NCBI GenBank assembly: GCA_032164245.1
Contig: JAVMKO010000003.1
Span: 34,161,390-34,225,389 of the forward strand
Reading direction: 5' to 3'
Length of the DNA stretch: 64,000 nt
Source of the DNA: Sternotherus odoratus
Taxonomy: Eukaryota > Chordata > Testudines > Kinosternidae
Position numbers and translations under genes: made by a program. Below are positions 22,073 to 33,899 of the stretch, piece by piece. Below the pieces are notes generated by a model that worked only from the letters and a program-made list of their open reading frames with translations, searched no databases and was not told the DNA's origin. Every line of letters starts with the position of its first letter. Positions within the stretch are counted from its first letter, which is position 1.

Positions 22073-23570
22073 ATACACAAAAACCTCACATTGTGGTTTA
22101 TTTTTAACAACTGCACTCTTTGCAAGACACCTTGAACAGTAGTACTGCAGTCATGGGGTTTTGTTCATTTGAATCATATAGCTGATTGCTGTCAATTACT
22201 TTGTATGTTCGACAACACAGAAAATATTTTTCATTGTGTAAAAGGCACTATTAGTGGAATTTCTTTCACGCTGAAGTGGCACAAGTTTGAAATGTTCTTC
22301 AGTTTTTCTGGATCTCTTAGGGTTGTTTGTTTGTTTGCTTGCTTTCCAACCAACTACCCACATTTAATTGTGATGTAGGAGAATGCTATCTAATAACAAC
22401 TGGGTACGTTGCTATTTTATGGTAACTAATTTTATCTTATAATCACAGATTTCAATTAGGTGTTTCTGAATCTGTTTAATACAGCTCTTTCAGGTCAATA
22501 TTATTCCAGAGACTTCTTTGTAATTAAACATAGTAACAGTTAATGGAACAATGCTTTTTTTTTTAAGCAGCAGAATGCAGTGCTTAAAAGTATTATAGTT
22601 GACAGTGTGTGGATATCATGGGGCTTAATCTTTCAGGATCTGATCTGAATACACAATATGCCTAATATGGCTTTTGAGCACTTATTTCTGATGGAAAGTC
22701 TGAGATCATTTTTTCCAAAGATTAGGATGATTTGTGAAGTAAATTTACACCAGAAGTTTGGCCAAGACTGGTTGCCACCCATGCATAATTTTTTGTTTAA
22801 ATGATTAAACAACTATCAATTATTTCTAACACATTTTTAGAAATCAGACAACCAAAATTTATTGGGAAACAATTACCTTGAACAATGTTTTAAAATAAAA
22901 TTTGACTTTCAGATTTATTTTCACTGAACCCAAGGTTCAGTAGTAATGGTTGCACAGCTCACCTCTGGAGCAATAATTGGATTTATTTTCATTTTTTAAA
23001 TCCTTTTCCTAGGAAGCTCATCTAGCTGTCATCTTCAAAATTACATTAACAATTATAAGCAGATGGTTTCCCAACCTGCTGGCTAGCAAATTCTTATGTC
23101 ATCAACCTCCCAGAAGTAGTTAACATCAAATAGAAATGTTCAGTAACCTTCAATAATTAATTGCTATACAAAATTAATTCATAATATGCAAGGAGCTTTC
23201 TGTAAATCACACCAACTTACAGTGGAAAATGGTGAACTATTTACAAATATATTACTAATTCTCCAAATGAAGAGTGTTGAATTTCTATTTGACATCCATT
23301 TACTCTAGATTCTCAAGACTTTTATAGAAGACAAAATGCTCAGTGAAAACTTATTAAATAAAGAAGGCCCTTGTTATAATGAAAAGTATTCAACATTATC
23401 ATTACCTTTACAATGGGTGACTGCATCAAGAGGATTGAATATAGCACATGGCTAATTTTACAGTTAGAATACAGATAGAGTTTTAACCAGTTTGCAAGGA
23501 AATATTTACTGGTGGAGAATCACTTTGAATGCAAGATCACGTGATACCAGGAGAGAGACAAGGTAATACT
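22073..23570. other. AT-rich sequence, no gene seen
   Basis: No supported gene or named repeat. Confidence 0.6.
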
Positions 23571-23785
23571 TTGTATTGGAGGTAGTGGAAGTTTCAAGCT
23601 ATACAGCGCTCTTCCCCCGGTCTGCAGAAGGAAACAGACCTGACTAAGAGCTGTGTTTAGCTCAAAACCTTGTACCTTTCACCAACAGACATTGGTCCTA
23701 TATAAAATATTACCTCACATACCTTGTCTCTATCATGTTTCCGGACCAACATGGCTATAACAACACTGCAAACAACATATGAAAC
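23571..23785. mobile_element. Penelope-like element, second family, inverted arms
   Basis: The segment TCAAGCTATACAGCGCTCTT (near 23597-23617) is inverted at about 23642-23661 (aagagctgtgtttagctcaaa) around a hairpin with CAGACCTG words. The right arm continues with caccaacagacattggtcc and ccaacatggctataacaaca, matching 21925-22072. The hammerhead boxes are mutated (CTGACTA, CAAAA). Confidence 0.55.
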
Positions 23786-24050
23786 CATGCGAGTCTAAAT
23801 TTTAACTAATAAAGGTGACAGGGGTCAATAAGTTTTAAAAATATTCTATCAGTCTCAGTTAAGAATGCACAGAAAGTAGTCCTCAAATTTGGTTTAACAA
23901 CAGGATTCTGATCACAAAGACTATTTTCCTTACATAACTAGGATACAATTATATATAAAATATATGGAAAAAGCTAACACAACTTAGACAAACACAATGG
24001 GACAAACCCTTGGTTGCTGCCTAAACAGGCATAGCTCCATTGCTACACTA

Positions 24051-24355
24051 AGGGCTGGTCTTCACTATGGGGGGGGGGGGGGGGAATCGAATGCAGATAC
24101 GCAACTTCAGCTACGTGAATCATGTAGCCAAAGTTTGCGTATCTGCAGCCAACTTACCTGCCGTACTCATGGCGGTGGCAGACAGTGGCGTGCTCCCCCG
24201 TTGACTCCAGCTTGCGCTTCCTGGCAAGCTGGAGTTCCGGAGTCAACGGGGGCGCCGCAAGCAATCGCTTTCTCGTGTCTTCACCAGACGTGAGAAATCG
24301 ATCGCTAACAGATCGATCGCTAGCCGCCGATCCGGCGGGTAGTGAAGACCAGCCC
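24051..24355. mobile_element. Harbinger/PIF-type MITE
   Basis: Terminal inverted repeats GGGCTGGTCTTCACTA (24052-24067) and TAGTGAAGACCAGCCC (24340-24355) are perfect over 16 bp. CTA flanks both sides (24048-24050, 24356-24358). A run of 16 G follows the left end. The interior has several strong inverted segments, including a GTTGACTCCAGCTTG...CAAGCTGGAGTTCCGGAGTCAAC hairpin. No coding capacity. The best preserved of the small MITEs, so probably among the youngest. Confidence 0.88.
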
Positions 24356-24500
24356 CTAGATATGGACTTATGTTTGTAGGGGGAAAAAAAACCTTCCTTG
24401 TATTTTCTTAAGCCTGGTTCAGAGAACGCAGTTAAAGTAGAATCAGCCACTCAAGAGCATATGACCACCATATGACTTGTCACTGTGCTCTATTCCAAAA

Positions 24501-25351
24501 TCTACATACCGGTATATAAAAGACAAATGGTGTATGTATGTTCTCTTACTCCTTCCACACCATTTGAGCTAGAGACTTAAAATTTGGAACAGTTATAGGC
24601 TTTAGGGTCCTAATCAGAGTAAGAATCGAAAATTTTTCAAATCTCACGTCTTACACCCCATAGGGGTGAAATTCTTTAAAACCCATTAACATCATCTGGG
24701 CAGCAGGTTAACACCTGCTGTTCTCTGTGACATAGTTATGATGTAATAATACCCCCCTCCAATGGACCCCGCACTCGCTCAGCTCTCTGCCCCCTCCCTC
24801 CCTCCAATGGCCCCCCCACTCGCTCAGCTCTCTCACTCCTCACCCCTCCATCAGCCCCCCCACTTGCTCAGCTCTCTGACCCCCTCCCCCTCCAATGGCC
24901 CCCAGCACTCGCTCAGCTCTCTCCCCACTCCCCCCTCCAACAGCCCCAGCACTTCGCTCAGCTCTCTTCCCCCCCTCCAACTGCCCCCACACTCACTCAG
25001 CTCTCTCCCCCTCCCCTCCACTCCAACACCCTCCCCACTCGCTCCGCTCTCTCCCCCTCCAACGGCCCCCCCACTCGCTCAGCTCTCTCTCCCCTCCCCC
25101 CCCTCCAACAGCCCCCAGACTCACTCAGCTCTCTCCCCCCTCAGGTAAGAATCGAAATTTTGTAACATCTCCCCCCTCCCCCCAATCCAACACCCCCCCA
25201 CTTGCTCAGCTGTCTTCCCCCTCCCCCCCTCCAACACCCTCCACTCGCTCAGCTCTCTCCCCCTCCCCCCTCCAATGGACCCCGCACTCGCTCAGCTCTC
25301 TCCCCCTCCCCCACTCCAACAGACCCAAGCAACGCCGTGTATTTTTGTTAG
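24501..25351 (+). mobile_element. Helitron-like element carrying a C-rich minisatellite
   Basis: Starts TCTACATACCGGTATATAAAAG and ends CAACGCCGTGTATTTTTGTTAG, directly between an A (24500) and a T (25352). Helitrons begin with TC, end with CTRR and insert between A and T; the end here, TTAG, would need one C-to-T change. The GCAACGCCG word just inside the 3' end recurs in many Helitron families (from memory). A Rep/helicase gene is absent. No clear 3' hairpin is visible, which lowers confidence. Confidence 0.5.
24765..25330. repeat. C-rich minisatellite, about 40-47 bp unit, about 13 copies
   Basis: Units share CACTCGCTCAGCTCTCT followed by C-rich spacer and TCCAA. The short agtaagaatcgaaa word, present near 24620 outside the array, recurs inside it near 25145, so flanking sequence has been captured into the array. 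Long Ser/Pro/Leu frames here are artefacts. Confidence 0.9.
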
Positions 25352-26690
25352 TGTATTTTAAAAACAAATTTCAAAACTATCTATAGATGTCTGCCAATAG
25401 AGGCATTTATATTATGCCCCAGATAAGAAACTGCCACACAAATTGAATTTGGAAGGTTTCCATATTTAGTCAGCTTTCAACAAATGTAAACATGTAACCT
25501 CAAAAACAAAAAAAGTACAGACCTACAGCAGAGTTCTAATTAATCAGTGCTGGATACACTCAGAATCTGAACCAACAATGATTTTAAATATATATTTTTA
25601 GTGAACCATTTTGCACATCCTAGATACATAACTCATAGAAATTGTCAAATAAATAAATAAATTGAACAATTGTCTGGAGTGGTTTCATAGAAAAGGAGAA
25701 AATCCATGAGGCATGGAAAGAGGCCCTTTCAAATGCCCAAAGGTGTGGGTAGGCATCATCTGAACTTCTGGGTGCTGAGCCAAAATGAACTTCCAAAACT
25801 ATTGAAGGAACATGCTTTGCCATTTTGCACCTAAATAAATAGAGTAGCATTGTTACAGATGCAAGAGAAGAAAGACAAGGTAGCTTTCAATTAGGAAACT
25901 TCATTACTTTAATTCATCTGAGAATTATCTGGCAATAACTTGTACAGTATAGGTCACGATTCCCTTCTTAATCGTTTTCAGCTGGTCCCAGCCCAATGCT
26001 GAGACCTCACCACTGTTCCTTTGTATGACGGCTCAGGGACTGGGGGAAAGGGTTCAGCTTTGTCATACCAGACAGTAGGACACCTAACATTATTCTGCAG
26101 CTTCTTTACTTTATGCTTTCTCATAAAGCCTTTTCCAACTCTCCTTTAACAAGAAAATTGACCTTCTATGGAACCAGTACCTGCTCTTGACCTTTGCCAT
26201 CTGCTAAGATGTGACAACTTGAACCTTTTCACCTGATCTAGCTCAACTGGGACCCTGATCTGCTATGGTCAAGGCAAAAACAAAAAATAACAAAAAACAC
26301 AAAACATTTTTCCTGCCTTGGTCATCTGGTATCAGAGGGCGGGAATGCAGGAGCTGCTAATTCAGGTAAGAGAGGAGACTTAATATGAAAGAAGCACAGC
26401 TTATACACCTTCCCCAGATTTTCAGGGGCCAATGGCAAACTTGAGCCCTCTCCCCACAGCTTGCCCACCCATTCAAGTAAAGCTTGCTCTGCTACTTCCC
26501 AGCACTCCCAACACTAAAACTTGGTGTGGTGTGTGGGGGTGTGCGAGGTGGCTGAAAGAGCCACATTCCTTTTTTTCTCCCTGCCAGTTCAGACAAAGTC
26601 TTTGAGGTTTCAGGAGTGACATTTAACAGACCTGACCACTTTCAGTGTAACATCCTATTTATCACCACCTTTCCACAGAGGTATAAGGAG
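25352..26690. other. Sequence with no gene seen
   Basis: About 1.3 kb; 25930-26680 is less AT-rich than its neighbours. No open frame or transposon end I can name. Confidence 0.5.
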
Positions 26691-26889
26691 GGGGGAGGGA
26701 GAGCTCAGTGGTTTGAGCATTGGCCAGGGTTACAAATTGGCCAGGGTTGTGAGCTCAATCCTTGAGGGGACCATTTAGGGATCTGGGGCAAAAATCTGTT
26801 GGAAGATTTAGTTGGGGGTGGTTCTGCTTTAAGCAGGGGGGTTGGACTAGATGACCTCCTCAAATCCCTTCCAACCCTGATATTCTATG
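26691..26889 (+). mobile_element. tRNA-derived SINE with CR1 tail
   Basis: The tRNA-like head has an A box (AGCTCAGTGGTTTGAGCATTGG from 26702) and a B box region (GGGTTGTGAGCTCAATCC, about 26744-26761), separated by a duplicated ggccagggtt word. A central gggatctggggcaaaaat region leads into the CR1 3' tail (gttggactagatgacctcc, then ccctgatattctatga). This matches the turtle pol III SINE family moved by CR1 machinery. Internal pol III promoter only. Confidence 0.92.
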
Positions 26890-27785
26890 ACAGAAGCAGT
26901 ATACTTAATTATGATTATTTATATTCAGGAGTAAAGCTTTTTTAAAAAAATCCCCGTCTTTCTGCACAATATAATATGTGGGTTTCTGGATGGTCTTTAT
27001 CCAAATCTTATTTAGTCACATCATTGAGAAGTGACAGTTTACAAAATTATTGAACTAACAAACATCTCGACAAAATATAGGGACCTCACTACATTGGAAC
27101 TAGTATTTGGGTGAAAAAATATATTTTCCCCAGACTCTTGCATTGCTTTCTTTACTTTTTTTAAAAAATGATAATTTTGGCAACAAGCTGCTGAATGGGT
27201 GGAAAGGAGGGGCAGCTTTCCTGCACTGTTATATGTATTGTTTTGTTTGAGACATTAAACAGAAGTATTTTGATTAGAGAAATAGAGGTGTTCAAAATGT
27301 ATGCAGATCACCTAAACAAAGCAATTACCTTTGTAATTACACATTTTATAGTACCTTTTATGTTTTCAGGTATCATACTTAAAAAAGGGTAAGCCAGATA
27401 CCAACAAAAAGCATATTGACAAAAATAAACAACACTTATACTGAGAATTTGAAACAGACTGACTGTTTTGAAAATGATGCATTACCCAAAGAACATGGAA
27501 ATCGGATGGACGGAATCATTTTGTGATCCTGAAACAGGGTTGGATGCAAATTTTGAAGTCTGGGAAAGTAATATTTTTTAAAATTACTGGTTCAAGAAAG
27601 CTCATGTGTACTTCATGTGTGACTCCTACGAAACATGACTCAGCAGAAGAAGGGAGGAAAGGACTCAATCTTCTTTCAATCTATAAATTTGAGATGTTAT
27701 GGCCACTTATAAAACAGGACTGTACTGAAAGAAAGGCCCAGGCTGAGGAAACTGCTTAAGCACCTTTTGTAAACCAGGATGCTTT
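26890..27785. other. AT-rich sequence, no gene seen
   Basis: No supported gene or named repeat. Confidence 0.6.
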
Positions 27786-27789
27786 CTTG

Positions 27790-28380
27790 AACTGGATCAA
27801 AGCCAATATTGTCTTTCCCAACCTTTACTGTCCTTGCTGCAATTGAAGCCCATTGCTTCTTGTCCTATCCTCAGAGGTTAAGGAGAAACTCCCCCCCCCC
27901 CTTATGTACTTGAAAACTGTCATCATATCCCTACTCAGTCTTCTCTTCTCCCAACCAAATAAACACACTTTTTCCAATCTTTCTTCAAATTTCATGTTTT
28001 CTAGACCTTTAATAATTTTTGTTGCTCTTGTCTGGACTTTCTTCAGTTTGTCCACATCTTTCCTGAAATGTGGCACTAAGAACTGGACACAATACTCCAG
28101 AGGAGGCCTAATCAGTGTGGAAAAGAGCAGAATTACTTCTTGTATCTTGCTTACAACACTCCTGCTAACACATCCCAGAATTATGTTTGATTTTTTGCAA
28201 CATTGCTACACTATTCACTTATATTTAGCTTGCTTTTCCACTATGACCCTCCTAGAGACCTTTCCCAGTACTTCTTCCTAGGCAGTCATTTCACCCTTTG
28301 TATTTGTGCAACTGATTGTTCCTTCCTAAGTGGAGTTCTTTGCATCTTTGCATTTGACCTTATTGAATTTTAAGAAATTT
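27790..28380 (-). mobile_element. Old CR1/L3-like LINE fragment, antisense
   Basis: The minus strand reads the C-terminal part of a CR1-clade ORF2 (KKVQTRATKIIKGLENMKFEERL in frame around 27990-28060; here given only as family blocks such as RATKIIKGL and FGWEKRRL). The plus strand further right shows the antisense gaactggacacaatactccag and cctaggcagtcatttcaccc words. It is more diverged than the CR1 at 13680. Frame broken. Confidence 0.85.
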
Positions 28381-30015
28381 GTTTAACAAAGAATGATCTT
28401 ATCAAAGATAGTACATTTCCCAATTTCAGTCAATTCATTAGTATTACAATTTTTCAAGAAATCCAACACAGAGATTGATGCTTTGCTGACAGTGAAGAAG
28501 ATAGCTTAAACGTGCCCTGGGGCTTTTACCAGAAATCAGATGTGGTTTGCTGATTTCACTAGTATGAACAGGTTGTGAATGTTATTCCCAAAAGGTCCAA
28601 GCTGTCATACAACTGGACAGCACTCTCCACAGGATCCTCGATCTGGAACTGCTGACAGGATTTCTTGCCAATATGGTCCATCAAATTTAAATGAATAATT
28701 CTGGCTGCCCAGTCAGGATGGACTGGACATTAAGCTGCCCTCATAGCATTCAAATCCTTGTTTCACATTTTTAATAAAATCTCCCTATCTCCACACAGAA
28801 ACAAGTTAAATAAGCCCTTTAAAAAAACCCACAAAACTTAGACTTTGTTTCTTTAGTGTCATTCAAGGTGTTGGCCTTTCAAATGGCAATTACAGCAGCT
28901 GTCGATTAGGACTGACTTCCAGAAAAAGCTTTGGTCTCCTGTTCAGTTCTTACCCAATGAATGGCAAATGCCAGATCACCTCAGAGACAACCCTCTAACG
29001 ATAATGTTCCACACCCCCCACATGCCACTTACATTAAGTAAAAAGTACTGTACAGTAGAATTCAATAAATAAAGCATTTTGTAAACCATTCAAGCATAGA
29101 AGGCAGCAAATGAGTCTGGCCATGAATTTCAGATGAGTGACTATTATATAATCAATAACAATTCAGGAAAAAAATAGAATTGATTGAAACAGTGAACAAA
29201 CAGAATGTCTCCTGTACTCTCGATGCTCAAATTGAATTGGCAACAACTGAAAGGAAGTAAAAGAAGGTAGTCGTAGTAGGTGGTCATTAGAGAGATTTAA
29301 CACTTTCGGAAGAACAATCTTGATCTTACCCTAAAATAAAACAGAGTGCAATTTTTATTTATTTGATGTTGATTTTATTTATTTGATTTGATTTAGTTGT
29401 AGATGACTGTCCCCAAGAAAACTGAGGGGAAAAAAATGCCAATGGACAAAGGGACTCAAATGAAGCAAAAATCCTTAGGATAATAAACAGAAACCAACCC
29501 AACTGCTGAATATGTTCCTGGTAAAAAAATTATAATAGCAGACAGCCACATAGCCCAGCATCACACTCAAACACATGTTGCCTACAGGAAAATGTAAACA
29601 GCTCATGTGAATTCTGTGGTCCCTTACAGACCAGTGTCAGGTAAGGAGATTATACCTGCTATAAACAGCAATCTTGGCAGATGAGTAACTTCAAGAAGTT
29701 TTAGTTAGCTGCTTGGACCATCCTGCCTGAATGTAACTGTAATGACTACAGTCATCCCAAAACACGACTTTGCTGTATATGGGCAATTAAAGTCAATACA
29801 ATGGACTAATTGTCAGCCAAAGTGCTTTGAGAGAAGAAATTGTAGACAGAATTCATGAAGACTCTCAAGGACTAACTGAAAACTGTGAACAGGCCAGTGA
29901 GTGTGAGTGGAATCAGCAAAGATATGAAGAACAAAGTCTTTGTGTGAACATTGCAATTTAGATCAGAATTATGCCGGGTGTTTAGCAATATCTGCTGTGG
30001 GCATTACACTAGCTG
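28381..30015. other. Sequence with no gene seen
   Basis: Extends to about 30 kb without a supported gene. A 40-codon minus-strand frame near 28590-28720 was inspected and not accepted. Confidence 0.5.
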
Positions 30016-30364
30016 CCAATTAAAGGGGGCTGGGAAGGAATTTTTCCCTTACCACCATATTGGCAAGGTGCAGTGGGAATTTTTTTCGCCTTCCTTACAG
30101 GAGGTTCAGGTGGGTTCTGTTCATGCATAGCATGATGGGTGCTGTGTCACATGTTGTAACTCTTCATTTAAGTGTGTATAGCAGATACTCAGTGCAGGTA
30201 TTCCATAAATTAAGGCACAAAAGAACTGATAAATGGCTTGGGAAAGGAGGTGTTTGGTAATTGAGCAAGCCGGGAGCAGTTGGGGATTCCTCTGATTGGT
30301 ACAGCAGGGATCCAGCCCCACATCATTATAGTCCACCTTAACCCTTCCTATGAGGGTGGTGGTC

Positions 30365-30560
30365 GGTAAGGTCCTGGCAAGGGAATTGCTGAAGGGACCT
30401 GGATAAAAAGAGGGGGAAAGCTGGGGGACCCCCTGCCTGGAATTGGCAAGGTCCCAGCCAGGGAATTTCTGGAGGGAACTAGATGAAAATGTGGGGAGCT
30501 GGTGGAAGCCCTCACCCTGGAGGGTCCTGGCAGTGGATCTTCTGGAGGGACAAATGGAAA
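30365..30560. repeat. Three imperfect copies of an about 80 bp unit
   Basis: The GGTCC(T/C)(G/A)GC word followed by an aggga.ttctg.agggac block recurs near 30370, 30450 and 30530. A 196-codon minus-strand frame runs across the region but shows no domain. Confidence 0.6.
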
Positions 30561-31960
30561 GACTGGGCTGGGGCGGGGGGAGAAGGTGATGAAAAAAAGC
30601 ACTCCCCTCCTCGTGGTGAATTGTGAGGGGTTTCACCTTCTCTGTACATTTTATCTGCTGGCTTAGTCCCGGACATCTAATAATAATCAGTTGTAGACTG
30701 ATTAAAGCCATATCTAATGTCTCCTTGTCATTCTTTGGGCCTAGTCAAACAACTAAAACTGCATTATAATGTTTAGTCAATACATGGTGCTGTATGAAGA
30801 ATACTTCAACACATTTTTACAAATGCTGAAGAAATCTGCATTTTATTTTGTTTTGTTTACAATAAAGTTATTGTTGCTAGTATCCATTTTGCCTCTCTCA
30901 GAGTGACTATCCTGACAACAGGAGTATCTACATTAACTGGCAGCTGCAGAAGGCTGTTTTCATAGAGAGGGGAATAGGCTGTTGGAACCATATGTTGAGT
31001 CCAGAAGGGTGGCAGAAAGAGCCTGGCCCAGGCCTCACTCTTCCCAACCCCAGGGAACACATGCCCCATGTGGTGCTCCCAGGGTAAGGGGATGAGACAC
31101 TGAGACCATATGCCAGGTTCCAGGTAGTGCAGTATGGGAGGACCAAGCCCAGCTGCCTCCGCATCCCTGAGCTGCTACTACTCCTTTGGCAGCTAGCAAG
31201 GGTTCGAAGTGCTGCTGCTCCGTTGGGGTCAGTATAGATATATATATAAGAATGTCCATATTTAAGTTATTATTGAATGGACTGTCACAGCTCAATGGAA
31301 GGACGACTCTTCTCTATCCTGAGACCTGCTGTAACCAATGGAAAAGTAGTAGAGCTTTTTTTTAAAACTGGTAGAACAAGACTATGGAAAGAGTTAGACA
31401 CCTAAAACTAGAGGTTTCAGCCAGCTCCCCTTTTAAGTTTGGCAATTAGCATTTTGAAAGTAGATAAAGTAATCTAGCATTTCACACTAAGCTAGGGGCT
31501 TGAGTCACCTCTCCGTTAGACCACTTTTAATGTAAGTACTCTGAAGTGAACATGTGTGGAATGGAGTCATGTAAATAACCCATCACCAAAAGATGTGCTC
31601 TATATCATGAGATTAAAAACATTCCACAAAGTTATTAACTGGATTTAAGTTTCCCAACAATTTTAACTTCAGTCCAAAATCCCTGAGCAGAGTCCATAAA
31701 TCGTCAGTCAGAACAATGTTCTTACACCCTATCTCTACGCACTTGTGTACACATACCTTATTAGAACATTAGACTTTTCTGAGGATATCCCTTTCAGTCA
31801 CTCATTAATGACAGAAAACTAACCCTGTCCATGAGAAGCATGCACATTAGATATAGACAAGAGCTATTCAGAATCCATTCCCATTCCAATTTCAGACTTA
31901 TCCTGGAACCATGTTCTTAAGTTCCACATGTAGTTTTACTTATTTTATTGATTTTTACAC
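30561..31960. other. Unassigned sequence
   Basis: Includes a less AT-rich part (30900-31230) of unknown nature. No gene or transposon end recognised. Confidence 0.45.
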
Positions 31961-31964
31961 AGGA

Positions 31965-32110
31965 ACATAGGTTTTGCAGACAACGCACTGGTCCATCTAA
32001 TCCAGTGTTCCTTTGAATTATATAATACTGGCCACTGTTGGAAACAGAAGTTGTCAGAGTAAAATGGGCAAATATTTTCCCAATCTATGGTAGTCAGATG
32101 TTGTCCTATT
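31965..32110 (-). mobile_element. CR1/SINE 3'-tail fragment, antisense
   Basis: Plus-strand words aggaacatagg, gcactggtccatctaatccagtgtt and tactggccactgttgg match the antisense of the turtle CR1/SINE tail region. Diverged and short. Confidence 0.65.
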
Positions 32111-33357
32111 TCTTTAAGCATGATGATTTATATAGCATGACAGATAATAGCCTAATTGCTTAATGCACTTTTAAAAGTTGTTCTGATCTTACAGTTGTGA
32201 ATTCTGTATATCAATCTGAATAGATTTTTTTCAACCTATCTAATGTAACTATGGGTGTTCTCACTAGCTATTCAAATCACTAATCCCTTTTAAAATTCTT
32301 TCAAACTTTTACAATAAATAAAATCTTGTTGCGTTGAGTTCCCTAGTTAAATTATGAATTGTATTTTTAAATTTCACCAGTGAGTTTTTGCTACTGTCCA
32401 ATTATTTTTTTTCCTAAACTTTAATAGATCTTAAAGTTGGTATTTGTCCCTAAATAATTGGCCTAACTTGTTTTTGCTCATTTTTTTTTCTAGCCATACC
32501 TGTAAAGCTCTCCCAACAATTTCTCCTCTGCTTTCGGAAACTTGTATATAATTCTACTCCCAACTAAGTTAAAATATTTATTGACTAAATAATGATTATT
32601 TTTCATGTTTCATCATTAATGCCAACAAACCTTTAATTTTTCTCCTTTTGCTGAGATTTCTTTCCACTTTATTGGTCAATTTTTGGTATTGCAATTCCTA
32701 GAACTCTATATAATATTGTACATGTAATTTAGCCAAATACTATCAGCTTTGCTCAGTGTTACGATGCCTCTTTGTAAAGACTGTATTAATTATAAAATGT
32801 TGTTTTCAGTATTGTCTCCTTCTATCATATGGTTTTGAGAAGCAAAGCCAATCCTGCCCTTCTTGCATGTCATGCTGAATATCAATGCAATCAGTGTAGT
32901 GTAACAAGAAGAGTGGCCAACAAAAACACTTGAAACACGGGAACATTTTAATATGTATTTATTATTAAGCCGCTGTTTATGCATATAAGTGGATGCAGGT
33001 GTCAGTTTCACTGTACTAAATGGATCTGTATGATGAATATATTTAATTTTGCTTTCTAAAGCTTTTATTCATTAGGCACCAAGATCATTCTTTTACATGG
33101 AAATATGTACGGAGATGATGGAGAATTTGGTGAGGTTTCATTGCCCCAGGATCTTGGTTCCAACAATTAAAATATATTATTCAAAATAAGAGTTTGCAAA
33201 TTTTCTTCTGTTAAAGACAAACACGAGTCATCTTTTGAGTTAGAAAAAAGTGTGAAACTGCATATGGAAGTAGAGACATGGGATCTGATCCAAGCCCAAT
33301 GAGGTTGATAAAAAGATTACCACTGACTTCAGTGGGCTTTGGATCTGGACTTCACAC
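32111..33357. other. AT-rich sequence, no gene seen
   Basis: No supported gene or named repeat. A ccactgacttcagtgggctttggatc word at about 33326 is a very common old amniote repeat motif. Confidence 0.55.
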
Positions 33358-33420
33358 TGCATAGTATTATGTATATCATATTATATATTATGTATATCAT
33401 AGATTATGTATATCAACCAT
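33358..33420. repeat. Short tandem repeat of TTATGTATATCATA
   Basis: Three to four imperfect copies with 14-22 bp spacing. Confidence 0.75.
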
Positions 33421-33821
33421 TAAGTAACCGGTGATAAAACAATATGATCAGCTTCTTCTTTTCCAAGACCAAGTAATCGCCAACAGCACTTTCCACTAGC
33501 CCTGATAATACTAATTATTAGACAGTTTTATATTCAAAAAAGTCCTAAAATAAAATTCACGGTACTACTAGTATGTCATCCAGCTGGTTTTTCCCTGTTG
33601 ATCAACAAATGCTAACCCTCACAAGGAGATTATTTTTAAAAGTTATCAGTGGGCAATGTCCCATTAAAGAAAAAGGAAAGTTTCAAGTTCATTTGAAACA
33701 AATCTTTTCAGTCAACACATGCGGGAGTGACGAAGAATATTTTGAGATGTAGCCGTGGTAGTCTGGAATAGCAGAAGTGACAGAGTCCTGTGGCACCTTA
33801 AAGACTAATTAAAGTATTGAA

Positions 33822-33861
33822 GCATAAGCTTTCGTGGGCTAATACCTACTTCATTGGCATG
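33822..33861 (-). ncRNA. Hammerhead-like motif, degraded
   Basis: Minus strand: stem II partly kept, GAAA and GCTTATGC intact, but the first box reads CCAATGA instead of CTGATGA. Predicted inactive. Confidence 0.6.
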
Positions 33862-33899
33862 CACCTGATGAAGTGGGTATTAGCCCACGAAAGCTTATA
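33859..33899 (+). ncRNA. Hammerhead-like motif with canonical boxes, split in stem III
   Basis: CTGATGA at 33865-33871, one extra A, stem II GTGGG (33873-33877) paired with CCCAC (33884-33888), and GAAA at 33889-33892. Stem III starts GCTTA and is then cut by the Tigger-like insertion before the expected cleavage dinucleotide. It is the only copy in the window with an exact CTGATGA box; most others have CCGATGA or CCGACGA. Confidence 0.72.

Noticed and set aside
24762..25386. Ser/Pro/Leu-rich frames of 128 and 163 codons
   Set aside because: C-rich minisatellite artefact.
28590..28720. About 40-codon minus-strand frame considered as a host exon
   Set aside because: No convincing splice acceptor/donor pair and no family recognised; length is within chance.
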